Shown piece after piece: positions 26,605 to 35,171 of a DNA stretch of 64,000 bases (position 1 is its first letter; every line of letters begins with the position of its first letter). The stretch spans positions 3,846,016 to 3,910,015 of the forward strand of contig CP078014.1 in NCBI GenBank assembly GCA_020544565.1, given 5' to 3'. This stretch comes from Bradyrhizobiaceae bacterium (GTDB taxonomy: Bacteria; Pseudomonadota; Alphaproteobacteria; Rhizobiales; Xanthobacteraceae). The position numbers were made by a program, and so were the translations under genes. The notes beneath the pieces were generated by a model. That model saw nothing but the letters and a program-made list of their open reading frames with translations. It had not been told where the DNA came from and did not search any database.

Positions 26605-28608
26605 TCAACGAACCTCGATATGGATGTGTCCGTGACGGTCGCGCGATGCCCTGCTGGCCGGGGGCAATATGATGGTTGACGCGTCGTCGACGATCAGCGC
26701 CGGACCCTGAATTGTCTTTTCGACCGGAAGGGTCTGCCGGTTGAAGACCGGCGTGCGCACGTCGTGCATTTGTCCAAAACTGCAGATGCGCCAACTAATG
26801 GGTTCTGTGCTTGATCCTTCGACATGCGAGAAGGGCAGGTCGAGAACGGGAGCGGTGACCGTGACTCGAACGCCGACCAGTTCCCATCCGTCGCTGCACG
26901 AGAAGCCGTAAAGGGTCTCGTGCTTCTCCTTCAGCAGGGCTTCCAGCTCGGCAAACTCAAGTGTCTTTGGGTCATCGATTTCGACGCTGTGGCTCTGCCC
27001 GGTGTAACGCAGACTGAGCACTCGGGCGCGGACGAGATCGGACCGGTCCGATGCCAGCGCCGCGCGGACGTCGCGCTCGACATCCGCGCAATATGTTTCC
27101 GCCAGATCGACATTCCAGTTCTGCGAGGTCATCGAGAATGCGCGCTGCTGCGTGTAGCTCGGGGCGGCGACAAGGCATCCAAGCGCGGAGAAGGCGCCAG
27201 AGCCGGACGGCACGATGACCTTTTCAATTCCCGCGAGACGCGCGACGTTGACCGCATGCATCGGCCCGGCTCCGCCGAAAGCGACCATCGTGAAGCGGCG
27301 GATGTCGACGCCCTGACCCACGCTGACGCGCTGAAGCATGCTGGCCATCAGGTTGTCGGCGACATTCACGATCCCGGCTGCGGTTGCGGTCAGTCCCTGT
27401 TGAAGCTGCTTCGACAGCGGTGCGAGCGCGGATTTTGCAGCATCGGCCGACAATGTGAGGGTGCCGCCGAACACCGCCCCGTCCTCGAGATAACCGAGCA
27501 GCATATTCGCATCGCTGACCGTCGGGATCTGTCCACCGCGGCCATAGCAGGCGGGCCCGGGATCGGATCCCGCGCTCTTCGGGCCGACCGACAGCCGGTA
27601 TCCATCCCACGTCGCCAGTGAGCCGCCGCCTGCACCGATGGAATCAACGTCCACGGCCGGCATGCGCAGCGCGCGGCCAGCCAGCGTCCGGTTGGCGGTG
27701 ACGCGAGCCTTGCCATCGACAACGAGGCTGACGTCGGTGGTCGTCCCGCCCATATCGAACGTGACGGCATGCGAAATGTTGAGATCGCGGGCGAGTTCGC
27801 AGGTTGCCGATACGCCTGCGGCGGGCCCGGAAACGGCGATGGCGAGAGGCTGCTCAAGCAGCAGATTGGGAGAGCACATCCCGCTCGCCGAATGGAAAAA
27901 GTGCAGGCGGCTCTGCTGCGGTTTGCGCGCAAGAAGCTTCTCGACATAGTCCACGACCGCCGCTTTTACGCCGGCGCTGAGAACGGTGGTCGTCATCCGC
28001 TCGAACTCGCGCGGCTCGGGATTGACCTGATGCGAGAGCGTTATGTACGGGGCGACCTTCGCGAGACGCTTCCCGATCTCGATTTCATGGGCGGGATTGG
28101 CGTAGGCATGCAGCAGGCATACGGCGACCGACTGAGCGCCGCTGGCCGCCACAGCGCGGATCAACTGATCGAGATCGTTATCGTCGAGCGGCTCCAGCTC
28201 CTCGCCCTTCCATGACATGCGGCCCCTGGCCTCAAATCGGAGTGAGCGCGGAACGATGGAGGGGTGTTTCGGTGGAAGATCGAGCTTGTAAAGGTGAAGG
28301 CGGTTCTGCCGCCCGATATCGAGGGTGTCTGAAAAGCCCTCCGTGGTGACAAGCGCCGTCGTCGCCAGTTCGTTTTTGACGATGGCGTTGGTGACGATCG
28401 TGGTGCCGTGAATGAGATCCGAGACGTCTTCCCAGCGCAGCCCTGCAGCGGATATGGCGGCAACCAACCCTTCGATGGGGTCGTCGATGCGCGACCGGAC
28501 CTTCGTGAGCCTTTGCTCGCCGGTTTCCAGATTTCGCGCGACGATATCGGTGAACGTCCCTCCGATATCGATGCCGACTTGCCAGTTTGCGGACCGCTTG
28601 GTCTGCAT
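26605..28608 (-). CDS. hyuA: Hydantoinase A / oxoprolinase family subunit
   Basis: 667 residues. The N-terminal Hydant_A_N motif VGIDIGGTFTDIVA and the actin-like ATPase motif VTFDMGGTTTDVSLV are intact; the central region GAGGGSLA and CYGRGG, and FGGAGPMHA further on, complete the family pattern. It supplies the ATP-grasping, phosphorylating half of the HyuAB enzyme. ATG 28608 has AAGGAGA upstream. A consensus promoter with an overlapping palindrome lies 50-90 bp upstream. Confidence 0.93.
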   Translation of the reverse strand: MQTKRSANWQVGIDIGGTFTDIVARNLETGEQRLTKVRSRIDDPIEGLVAAISAAGLRWEDVSDLIHGTTIVTNAIVKNELATTALVTTEGFSDTLDIGRQNRLHLYKLDLPPKHPSIVPRSLRFEARGRMSWKGEELEPLDDNDLDQLIRAVAASGAQSVAVCLLHAYANPAHEIEIGKRLAKVAPYITLSHQVNPEPREFERMTTTVLSAGVKAAVVDYVEKLLARKPQQSRLHFFHSASGMCSPNLLLEQPLAIAVSGPAAGVSATCELARDLNISHAVTFDMGGTTTDVSLVVDGKARVTANRTLAGRALRMPAVDVDSIGAGGGSLATWDGYRLSVGPKSAGSDPGPACYGRGGQIPTVSDANMLLGYLEDGAVFGGTLTLSADAAKSALAPLSKQLQQGLTATAAGIVNVADNLMASMLQRVSVGQGVDIRRFTMVAFGGAGPMHAVNVARLAGIEKVIVPSGSGAFSALGCLVAAPSYTQQRAFSMTSQNWNVDLAETYCADVERDVRAALASDRSDLVRARVLSLRYTGQSHSVEIDDPKTLEFAELEALLKEKHETLYGFSCSDGWELVGVRVTVTAPVLDLPFSHVEGSSTEPISWRICSFGQMHDVRTPVFNRQTLPVEKTIQGPALIVDDASTIILPPASRASRDRHGHIHIEVR

Positions 28609-28659
28609 CGCAGGACTTCTCCTTCTCGCGTTCCGCTACAGTGTCGGGCGTCTCCCAAG

Positions 28660-28671
28660 ATTGTCGACAAT
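28660..28671. promoter_or_regulatory. Operator palindrome upstream of hyuA
   Basis: Perfect 12-bp palindrome ATTGTCGACAAT, 52 bp upstream of the hyuA ATG. It overlaps the predicted -10 element. The identical 12-mer recurs at 29518 on the other side of the GntR gene, which makes it the natural binding-site candidate for that regulator. Confidence 0.75.
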
Positions 28672-28696
28672 AAAAAGGGGAAATTGGTTGTGTCAA
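28667..28696 (-). promoter_or_regulatory. Promoter of hyuA-hyuB-SDR
   Basis: On the minus strand a perfect -35 TTGACA (28691-28696) is followed after 18 bp by TATTGT (28667-28672). The -10 lies inside the ATTGTCGACAAT palindrome, so a bound regulator would block RNA polymerase directly. Confidence 0.7.
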
Positions 28697-28763
28697 TGGC
28701 TGTTTTGTTGTCGCGAATGGCAGCTCAGTCGGGCAGCATTGCGATCATGTCTCGATATCAAGC

Positions 28764-29426
28764 CTATTTTCCCGAGGTGCTGGCCGGCGTCCGAAGTTGA
28801 AAATTGCTGAGCGACGCCAGGATATGCTCTGAGATTGCCGACACTGCGGCGTCTTCATTGCCGCTTTCGATGGCCGTGATGACGGGCTCGTGCTCTTCGG
28901 CAATCAATTCCGGATTGGCGTAAGCGGCGTTGTCCAGGACGAGGGCCATTCTCACGAGGGCCGACAGCGATGCATTCACGCTCTGAACATACGGATTCTC
29001 GGAAAGCTGGCAGAGGGTGTCGTGGAAATTGCTTTCTGCCTCGGCGACGGCCTTCAGGTCTCCCCGGCGTGCGTGTTTTCGGATGTCGGCGACTGATAGC
29101 CGCAGCAATCTGATGTCGGCCTTCCTGGCTCGTCTTGTGACTTCGCGTACCGCGACGCACTCGACTGCGACCCGCAGATCATACAGCCATTTGATTTTCT
29201 GAAGCGTCAGTTGGACCACGGTCGGGCCCTGGTACTGACGGCTTTCGAGCAACCCGTCCTGAATCAGGCGATTGACGGCTTCGCGGACGGGAGCCCTGCT
29301 GACGTCCAGATCTTTGGCGATCTGGGCTTCAACCAGCCGTGCTCCTTGGGGAATCTCGCCGTCGACAATCATTCGATGCAGGCGAGCATGGACTTCTTCT
29401 GCCAGAGGCTTGCGCATGGTGCCCAT
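28764..29426 (-). CDS. GntR-family regulator (FCD subfamily) of the hyu region
   Basis: 220 residues: winged HTH at about 8-75 with DVSRAPVREAVNRLIQDGLL and wing YQGPTV, then an FCD ligand domain with FHDTLCQLSENPYVQ and the late HEPVI. ATG 29426 has GGAG 6 bp upstream. Identical palindromes at 28660 and 29518 lie at both ends of this gene, in front of the hyu operon and of the divergent catabolic/transport row. A local repressor induced by the imported substrate or an intermediate is the simplest reading. Confidence 0.9.
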   Translation of the reverse strand: MGTMRKPLAEEVHARLHRMIVDGEIPQGARLVEAQIAKDLDVSRAPVREAVNRLIQDGLLESRQYQGPTVVQLTLQKIKWLYDLRVAVECVAVREVTRRARKADIRLLRLSVADIRKHARRGDLKAVAEAESNFHDTLCQLSENPYVQSVNASLSALVRMALVLDNAAYANPELIAEEHEPVITAIESGNEDAAVSAISEHILASLSNFQLRTPASTSGK

Positions 29427-29517
29427 TTTTTACTCCAGGGAATGCGACCTTTTGGGCGCTGCGTCATGGTTTTGCAATATTAAACAATTGACACGTTTTC
29501 GAATGGCTGCTTCTTTA

Positions 29518-29529
29518 ATTGTCGACAAT
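29518..29529. promoter_or_regulatory. Second copy of the operator palindrome
   Basis: Perfect ATTGTCGACAAT, 25 bp upstream of the NTF2-like gene and 92 bp upstream of the divergent GntR start. A TTGACA element lies at 29488-29493, though no good -10 is spaced from it. It could control both directions. Confidence 0.75.
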
Positions 29530-29553
29530 ATTTCTTCAGCCTCGAGTAGAGCC

Positions 29554-29925
29554 ATGACTGCCGAAGACGAAATCCGCGCCGTGCTCTCCGACTATTTCGA
29601 TGTCGTGTATCTCGGAGATGTAAGCAAAATCAATAAGATATATCACCCCTCGGCACGCCTCTACTGCGCTTCCGGCGATCAGTTTGTGACCATGGGGGTC
29701 GATGACTACGCAAAGGTCGTGGCTGGCCGGGAATCGCCCTCTCAAAAGGGTGAGGAGCGCGCAGATATCATTGAAAAAATTGAGATATTGGCTCCGACCA
29801 TGGCTCGTGCGCGGGTCCGGGAGCGAATGCTTCCGAAGCTGTTTACGGACGAACTCATCTTTTTACTTGTCGACAAAAGATGGTCGATCGTGGCCAAGGC
29901 CTGGCATTTCGATCTCGCCGGCTGA
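29554..29925 (+). CDS. NTF2/SnoaL-like small protein (lumazine-binding type)
   Basis: 123 residues starting MTAEDEIRAVLSDYFDVVYLGD, the first helix of NTF2-like folds, with IYHPSARLYCASG and the C-terminal strand WSIVAKAWHFD. This resembles the putative lumazine-binding/SnoaL group, which includes small isomerases, dehydratases and ligand-binding proteins. The true start at 29554 is inferred from the homology start; the open frame continues upstream into the promoter region. It leads the plus-strand row with the aminotransferase and Liv transporter. Confidence 0.7.
   Translation: MTAEDEIRAVLSDYFDVVYLGDVSKINKIYHPSARLYCASGDQFVTMGVDDYAKVVAGRESPSQKGEERADIIEKIEILAPTMARARVRERMLPKLFTDELIFLLVDKRWSIVAKAWHFDLAG
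29867..29876. promoter_or_regulatory. Possible third, shorter operator copy
   Basis: TTGTCGACAA, the inner 10 bp of the flanking palindromes, occurs inside the NTF2-like gene, 91 bp before the aminotransferase start. It may be a roadblock or auxiliary site, or a coincidence of the coding sequence. Confidence 0.3.
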
Positions 29926-29967
29926 TCGCGATCTCGTCGATTTCACTCTCAAAGACCAAAGGTCATC

Positions 29968-31251
29968 ATGTCCGGCTCCGCGCTTCCAACCGTCACCACT
30001 CCCTCTCGCAGCAGTGAGATTCTTCAGGCTTTCGTTGAGCGATCCTGGAGATCGAATGCTGAGAGGCAGCTGAACAAAGGTATCGATCTCGTTATCGGCA
30101 AGCGGGATGGCTATTTCATCTGGGATCTCGAAGGGGAGCGCCGCTGGGTCGATTGTGGTTCGGCTGGTGGCGTCCACTCCCTGGGGCATCATCCGCCGAT
30201 GGTCGCCGATGTTCTGCGCAAGGCGCTGGACGACGGTCGGGACACGGGTTTGTGGTCGATCCCCAATGCGGCCTACCTTCAGCTTCAGGATTTGCTGACG
30301 CGTCTTGCGCCGACCCGGTCGCTTAACCGCAGCGTCATCACTCTGGCTTCGACCGTTTCGGTGGACGTTGCGACGATGTTCGCGTTCCGATTCACCGGCC
30401 GCCAGAAGATGCTCGCCTACCGGCACGGCTATCACGGGCACAGCGGTTTTGCCGCTCTTGTCACGGGGTCGCACGAAGAGGGCATCATCGACTACTACAA
30501 TCTGCCGAAGGGACATTCCGTATTCTTCGATCACTACGGCGATCTCGACGAACTCGAAGCGCGATTTACCGATGATGTCGCGGCCGTGATTGTCGAGGCG
30601 ATCGATTATGAAACCTTTGCGCCTGCTTCGGAGGCGTATCTGAAGCGCATCCAGGATCTTTGCCGACGTCACAAGGCGCTTTTCATCCTCGATGAGACGA
30701 GAACAGGTATCGGCCGGACCGGCAAGCTGTGGGCCTGCTCGCATTATGACATCGAGCCGGACATGATCGTTGCCGGCAAAGGGCTGTCCGGCGGCATCTA
30801 TCCTGTGAGCGCGTTGCTCGTTCGTCAGGAAATCTACGACGCCTGCATGAACCAGCATAAATATGCATACATCAGCAGCCTCGGCGGCAATGAGATGTCC
30901 TGCCTCGTGGCCTGCAAGGTTCTCGAAGTCGCAAGCGATCCTGGCTTTCTTTCGAACGTCCAGCAGGTGATGGGCAGCCTCAAGGCCGCGCTCGACAAGG
31001 TTTGCTCCGAGTCGAACATTCTTTCGCCAGGCACGGCCTTTGGCGGTCTTGTCACCGTTGTTCCCCGCGACGCCGAAGCCGGCAAAAATCTCAGCCGCGC
31101 TTTGTTCGAGCAGGGCGTTCTGGTGCACAGCGTCTCCGAAATTCCGCCATATGCGGTCAAGTTTCTGCCTCCCCTGGTTCTTGATGAAGCAGGTGTGAAA
31201 CTCGTCGCCGAGGCGTTGAAGAACGCCGCGAGCAAAGTCTCCAGATCATAA
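29968..31251 (+). CDS. Class III (PLP) aminotransferase
   Basis: 427 residues, PLP fold type I, class III, closest in style to glutamate-1-semialdehyde aminomutase-like and omega-aminotransferases. The cofactor Asp lies in FILDETRTGIGRTGKLW and the Schiff-base lysine in IVAGKGLSGGIYP. The usual DEVQTG is replaced by DETRTG. Within the hyu region, it would remove an amino group from the amino acid left after cyclic amide opening. ATG 29968; the receptor gene follows after 17 bp. Confidence 0.9.
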   Translation: MSGSALPTVTTPSRSSEILQAFVERSWRSNAERQLNKGIDLVIGKRDGYFIWDLEGERRWVDCGSAGGVHSLGHHPPMVADVLRKALDDGRDTGLWSIPNAAYLQLQDLLTRLAPTRSLNRSVITLASTVSVDVATMFAFRFTGRQKMLAYRHGYHGHSGFAALVTGSHEEGIIDYYNLPKGHSVFFDHYGDLDELEARFTDDVAAVIVEAIDYETFAPASEAYLKRIQDLCRRHKALFILDETRTGIGRTGKLWACSHYDIEPDMIVAGKGLSGGIYPVSALLVRQEIYDACMNQHKYAYISSLGGNEMSCLVACKVLEVASDPGFLSNVQQVMGSLKAALDKVCSESNILSPGTAFGGLVTVVPRDAEAGKNLSRALFEQGVLVHSVSEIPPYAVKFLPPLVLDEAGVKLVAEALKNAASKVSRS

Positions 31252-31268
31252 GCTCAACGGAGGAAACA

Positions 31269-32513
31269 ATGTTCACACGTAGAAAAGTTGTTGCTGGGAT
31301 GGGCGCCTTGACTGCCGGGCTTCGGCTCACCCCGGCGCGAGCTGAAAGCGAAGTTCTGGTCGGCGTGCTTTATCCGTTTACGGGATCCGGCGCGCAGATT
31401 GGCGTTGAAGCGAAAATCGCAATCGATGTCGCTGTCGAGATCATCAACAACTCCTATGATATCGATCTGCCTCTCGCGAAGGAAAAGGGATTGCCCAATC
31501 TGGGCAATGCGCAAATCCGGGTCATCTATGCGGATCATCAAGCCGATCCGCAGAAGGGGCGTTCCGAAGCGGAGCGCTTGATCACCCAGAACAAGGTTTG
31601 CGCGCTGCTCGGGACTTATTACAGCTCGGTTGCCGCCGTCGTTTCTCAGGTTGCGCAGCGGTATGAAGTTCCGTTCGTGGCCGCGGAATCGTCCTCGCCA
31701 TCCCTCCACCGGCAGGGTCTCAGTTATTTCTTTCGGCCAGGTCCGCACGACGAGATGTATTCGATCGCGATGTTCGATTTTCTCGACAGCCTGAGGAAGA
31801 AGTCGCCGGACAGCGTCAAGACCATCGGGCTGTTTTACGAAGATACGCTGTTCGGCAACGATACGAGCCGGATTCAGAAAAAGCTCATCAGCGACCGCGG
31901 CTATCAGATCACCGCAGACGTCAAGTATCGCGCGAATTCACCCTCGCTCAGCACCGAGGTGCAGATCCTCAAGTCCGCGAACCCCGATGTCGTCCTCGCT
32001 ACGTCGTACACCACGGACGCCATTCTTTTCGTGAACACGGCTGAGACCCTCGGCTACAAGCCGAAGAACCTGATCAGCCAGAACGGCGGATTCATCGAGC
32101 CGGCTTTCCTCAGCGCCGTCGGCAAGAAGGCGGACGGGATTATCAGTCGCGCCAGTTTCGTGCCGGACCTCGCCGCCAAGCGGACATCCCTCAAGGTCGT
32201 GAACGATATGTTCCGGAAGGCGTCCGGCAAGGACCTCAACGACAATACGGCCCGTCAGTTCATGGCCATGATCATTCTGGCCGACGCCATCAACCGAGCC
32301 GGAAAGGCCGAGGGGCCCGAGATCGCAAAAGCGCTTCGCGCAACGGATATTCCCGGCAGCAGAACCATCATGCCGTGGGAGCGCGTCACGTTCGACAGCA
32401 CCGGTCAGAATGTGACGATCAGTCCGGTCATGATGCAGTTCGGTGAAGGAGAGTATCGCACCGTCTGGCCCGAGAACCTTGCGACCCGCGCCCTCAAGTG
32501 GCCCATGAATTGA
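31269..32513 (+). CDS. Liv-type ABC substrate-binding protein
   Basis: Peripla_BP_6 receptor of 414 residues. The leader MFTRRKVVAGMGALTAG contains twin arginines before a hydrophobic core, so Tat export is possible, with cleavage near PARA. The mature start VLVGVLYPFTGSGAQIG and the lobe-2 strand GLFYEDTLFGNDTSR are typical. ATG preceded by a GGAGGA-like site at about 31258. It is the receptor of the complete HMGF set that follows. Confidence 0.92.
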   Translation: MFTRRKVVAGMGALTAGLRLTPARAESEVLVGVLYPFTGSGAQIGVEAKIAIDVAVEIINNSYDIDLPLAKEKGLPNLGNAQIRVIYADHQADPQKGRSEAERLITQNKVCALLGTYYSSVAAVVSQVAQRYEVPFVAAESSSPSLHRQGLSYFFRPGPHDEMYSIAMFDFLDSLRKKSPDSVKTIGLFYEDTLFGNDTSRIQKKLISDRGYQITADVKYRANSPSLSTEVQILKSANPDVVLATSYTTDAILFVNTAETLGYKPKNLISQNGGFIEPAFLSAVGKKADGIISRASFVPDLAAKRTSLKVVNDMFRKASGKDLNDNTARQFMAMIILADAINRAGKAEGPEIAKALRATDIPGSRTIMPWERVTFDSTGQNVTISPVMMQFGEGEYRTVWPENLATRALKWPMN

Positions 32514-32540
32514 CGGACCATTTGACTGCGGAGGTCATTG

Positions 32541-33419
32541 ATGTCGGTTGACACCGTCTGGCAGGTTATTCTCAGCGGCATAATGATGGGGTTGATTTAT
32601 GCCCTGGTCGCGGCCGGGCTCTCCCTCATCTTTGGCCTGATGGATATGGTCAACTTCGCCCATGGCGAATTCTTGATGATCTCCATGTATGTGATGTTCG
32701 GCCTTGTCATGTGGCTGGGACTGGACCCACTGGTGCTGGCGCCGCTGGTGGCGGCGCTGATGTTCGTGTTTGGTAGCGGAGTGTATCTTGGCATCGGCCA
32801 ATTTGCGCTCCGCGCCAAAAAGAACGCCGGAATGGTGCAGGTGTTCGCGACATTTGGACTCGGCCTGTTTCTGACAGGCCTTGTTCAGATGCTTTTCTCC
32901 CCTGACTATCGAAATCTACCGCCGAGTTTTGTCACGGATAAAGCGTTTCATTTCCTGGGCGCGAGCATTCCGTTGGGTCAACTTGTCGGTGCGGTCGTTT
33001 CGATCGGCGCATTTGCCGCGCTCTGGTTTCTCATCAGTCGCACCGACCTCGGACAGGCGCTCGAAGCGACGCGCGAGGATGCAAACGCCGTAGCTCTCGT
33101 GGGGATCGACCGCAACAAGGTCTTTATGGCGGGGTGGGGCCTGGGTGCAGCCATGGCGGGCCTGGCCGGCAGCATTCTCGCAACCTTCTTCTACATTCAC
33201 CCCGGCGTGGGCGCTTCCTTTTCGCTCATCACTTTCGTCACCGTCGCGCTTGGAGGTTTTGGAAGCATCTATGGCGCGCTGGCTGCTGGGCTTGTCATCG
33301 GTGTGGTCGAAGCGTGCACGGCCCTGTTTATCTCGCCATCCCTGAAGGCGGTCGGCATTTACGCCATCTACCTCGCCGTTATGTTCTTTCGGCCGCGTGG
33401 CCTATTCGGATCCATGTAA
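32541..33419 (+). CDS. livH: Liv-type ABC permease LivH
   Basis: About 292 residues with eight hydrophobic segments; GLSLIFGLMDMVNFAHGEFLM is the LivH hallmark and TREDANAVALVGIDRNKVF the ATPase-docking loop. GGAGG lies 6 bp before the ATG at 32541, favouring it over a TTG 3 bp earlier. The stop overlaps the next start as TAATG. Confidence 0.91.
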   Translation: MSVDTVWQVILSGIMMGLIYALVAAGLSLIFGLMDMVNFAHGEFLMISMYVMFGLVMWLGLDPLVLAPLVAALMFVFGSGVYLGIGQFALRAKKNAGMVQVFATFGLGLFLTGLVQMLFSPDYRNLPPSFVTDKAFHFLGASIPLGQLVGAVVSIGAFAALWFLISRTDLGQALEATREDANAVALVGIDRNKVFMAGWGLGAAMAGLAGSILATFFYIHPGVGASFSLITFVTVALGGFGSIYGALAAGLVIGVVEACTALFISPSLKAVGIYAIYLAVMFFRPRGLFGSM

Positions 33420-34456
33420 TGACGCTCGAAACAACGATGACAGCTCCCATGGAAAGCCAGCCCGAGAGCTTGCGCAAATTTGCGCGTTCGCGCCGGTTTG
33501 ATCTTTTCATGGCGTTGCTTGTTTTTTGTGTGCTGTGCCTGATACCGCTCGTCGTCAGCGACGTCTACATCATGAACGTCGTGATCCTGACGATCCTGTT
33601 CGCGTTTGCCGCGCAGAGCTGGAATATCCTCGGCGGATATTGCGGTCAGGTGTCGTTGGGGCATGGACTCTATTTCGGCATTGGCGCTTACGTGACGTTC
33701 GTTCTGCTGTCGAAGTTCAGTGTTTCGCCGTGGGTTGGGATTCCGGTAGGCGGCCTGCTGTCGGCGTTGCTCGCATACGCGATCAGTTGGCCGTTCGCGC
33801 GCATGAAAGGGCATTACTATACGATTGCCACTATCGTCGTGGCCGAAGCCGCTCTCGTTCTGATCACGAACTGGGAGTTCGTGGGAGGTGCCCTGGGCAT
33901 TCAGCTTCCCTACGGCCCCGACAGTTGGGCAACCCTGCAGTTCGGACGCAACAAAAATCCCTATTTCTATGTCGCGCTGTCGCTGGCCATGTCGGCGTGG
34001 CTGATATGTTGGTTCATCGAGGACAGCCGGGCAGGCTACTGGTGGCGGGCCGTCACCAGCAATCCTGAGGCGGCGCAGAGCCTTGGCGTCAACGTCCTGC
34101 GCTCCAAGATGGCTGCTTCCGCAGCATCGGGCGCGTTGACGGCAGTGGCCGGCGGCATCTACGGCATGTTCGTTTCCTATATCGATCCGTCCAGCATGAT
34201 GGGATTTCATATCTCCCTTCTGATCGCTTTGCCGTCGGTTCTGGGAGGCATCGGAACGCTGTGGGGACCTGCGCTGGGCGCGCTGATTCTCATTCCGATC
34301 GGTGAGGTGACCCGAAGCTACGCCGGGGGGACCGGATCTGGTCTCAATCTCTTGATCTACGGCGTTCTGCTGTTGGGCATCTCACTCCTGCGTCCGGAAG
34401 GACTGGTCAGCCTATTCAGGTTGCCGCGTAAACAGGCGGAGACAACTCGTGGATAA
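33419..34456 (+). CDS. livM: Liv-type ABC permease LivM
   Basis: 345 residues. The ATG at 33419 overlaps the livH stop (TAATG). After a polar N-terminal stretch of about 30 residues come the hydrophobic segments with NILGGYCGQVSLGHGLYFG and the docking loop VTSNPEAAQSLGVNVLRSK. The end overlaps the LivG start by 8 bp. Normal length for LivM. Confidence 0.9.
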   Translation: MTLETTMTAPMESQPESLRKFARSRRFDLFMALLVFCVLCLIPLVVSDVYIMNVVILTILFAFAAQSWNILGGYCGQVSLGHGLYFGIGAYVTFVLLSKFSVSPWVGIPVGGLLSALLAYAISWPFARMKGHYYTIATIVVAEAALVLITNWEFVGGALGIQLPYGPDSWATLQFGRNKNPYFYVALSLAMSAWLICWFIEDSRAGYWWRAVTSNPEAAQSLGVNVLRSKMAASAASGALTAVAGGIYGMFVSYIDPSSMMGFHISLLIALPSVLGGIGTLWGPALGALILIPIGEVTRSYAGGTGSGLNLLIYGVLLLGISLLRPEGLVSLFRLPRKQAETTRG

Positions 34457-35171
34457 TATTCTCGAGTTAAAAGGCATCACGCGGCGATTCGGAGGATTGG
34501 TCGCCAACAAGGATGTGTCATTCGACGTAACGCGCGGAGAGATCCTGGGGCTCATCGGACCGAATGGCGCAGGCAAGTCGACGCTGTTCAACCAGATCGC
34601 GGGTCTTTATCAGCCGACAGCGGGCCGCATTATCTTCGACGGTACCGATATCACAAATCGTAACGCGACCGATCGATGCGGATTGGGCATTGCCCGGACA
34701 TTTCAGGTCGTCCGGTCGTTTGATCAGATGTCGGTGCTCAGCAATGTGCTGGTTGGTGCGTTGGTCCGCAACAGGCGGACCGCCGACGCGCGGCTGGCGG
34801 CGTATAGGGTGCTGGAGTTCGCGGGCCTCGCGGACCGCGCGGATGTCATGGCTTCCGATCTGACATCTCCCGAAAAGCGCAGGCTGGAATTCGCTCGCGC
34901 CTTGGCCACGGAGCCGAAGCTGCTTCTTCTTGACGAAGTACTGACGGGGCTTACCCCCACGGAAGCGAAAGCAGGTGTCGAACTCATTCGGCGGATCAAG
35001 GATCGCGGCATCACGATCGTCATGGTCGAGCATGTCATGGAGATTGTGATGCCATTGGTCGATCGGGCGATCGTGCTTGACCTTGGACAAGTCATCGCCG
35101 AGGGCGCGCCCAAGGAAGTAGTCAGTAATCCAAGAGTCATCGAGTCTTATCTGGGGCCTGGTCATGCTTGA
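34449..35171 (+). CDS. livG: Liv-type ABC ATPase LivG, divergent signature
   Basis: 240 residues, GTG start at 34449. Walker A GPNGAGKS is normal, but the signature reads LTSPEKRRLEFARAL and Walker B ends LLLLDEVLTGLTPTEA, with Val instead of the usual Pro. This combination is known in a LivG subgroup, so it is probably a functional asymmetric ATPase paired with the canonical LivF. Overlaps livF by 8 bp. Confidence 0.9.
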   Translation: MDNILELKGITRRFGGLVANKDVSFDVTRGEILGLIGPNGAGKSTLFNQIAGLYQPTAGRIIFDGTDITNRNATDRCGLGIARTFQVVRSFDQMSVLSNVLVGALVRNRRTADARLAAYRVLEFAGLADRADVMASDLTSPEKRRLEFARALATEPKLLLLDEVLTGLTPTEAKAGVELIRRIKDRGITIVMVEHVMEIVMPLVDRAIVLDLGQVIAEGAPKEVVSNPRVIESYLGPGHA

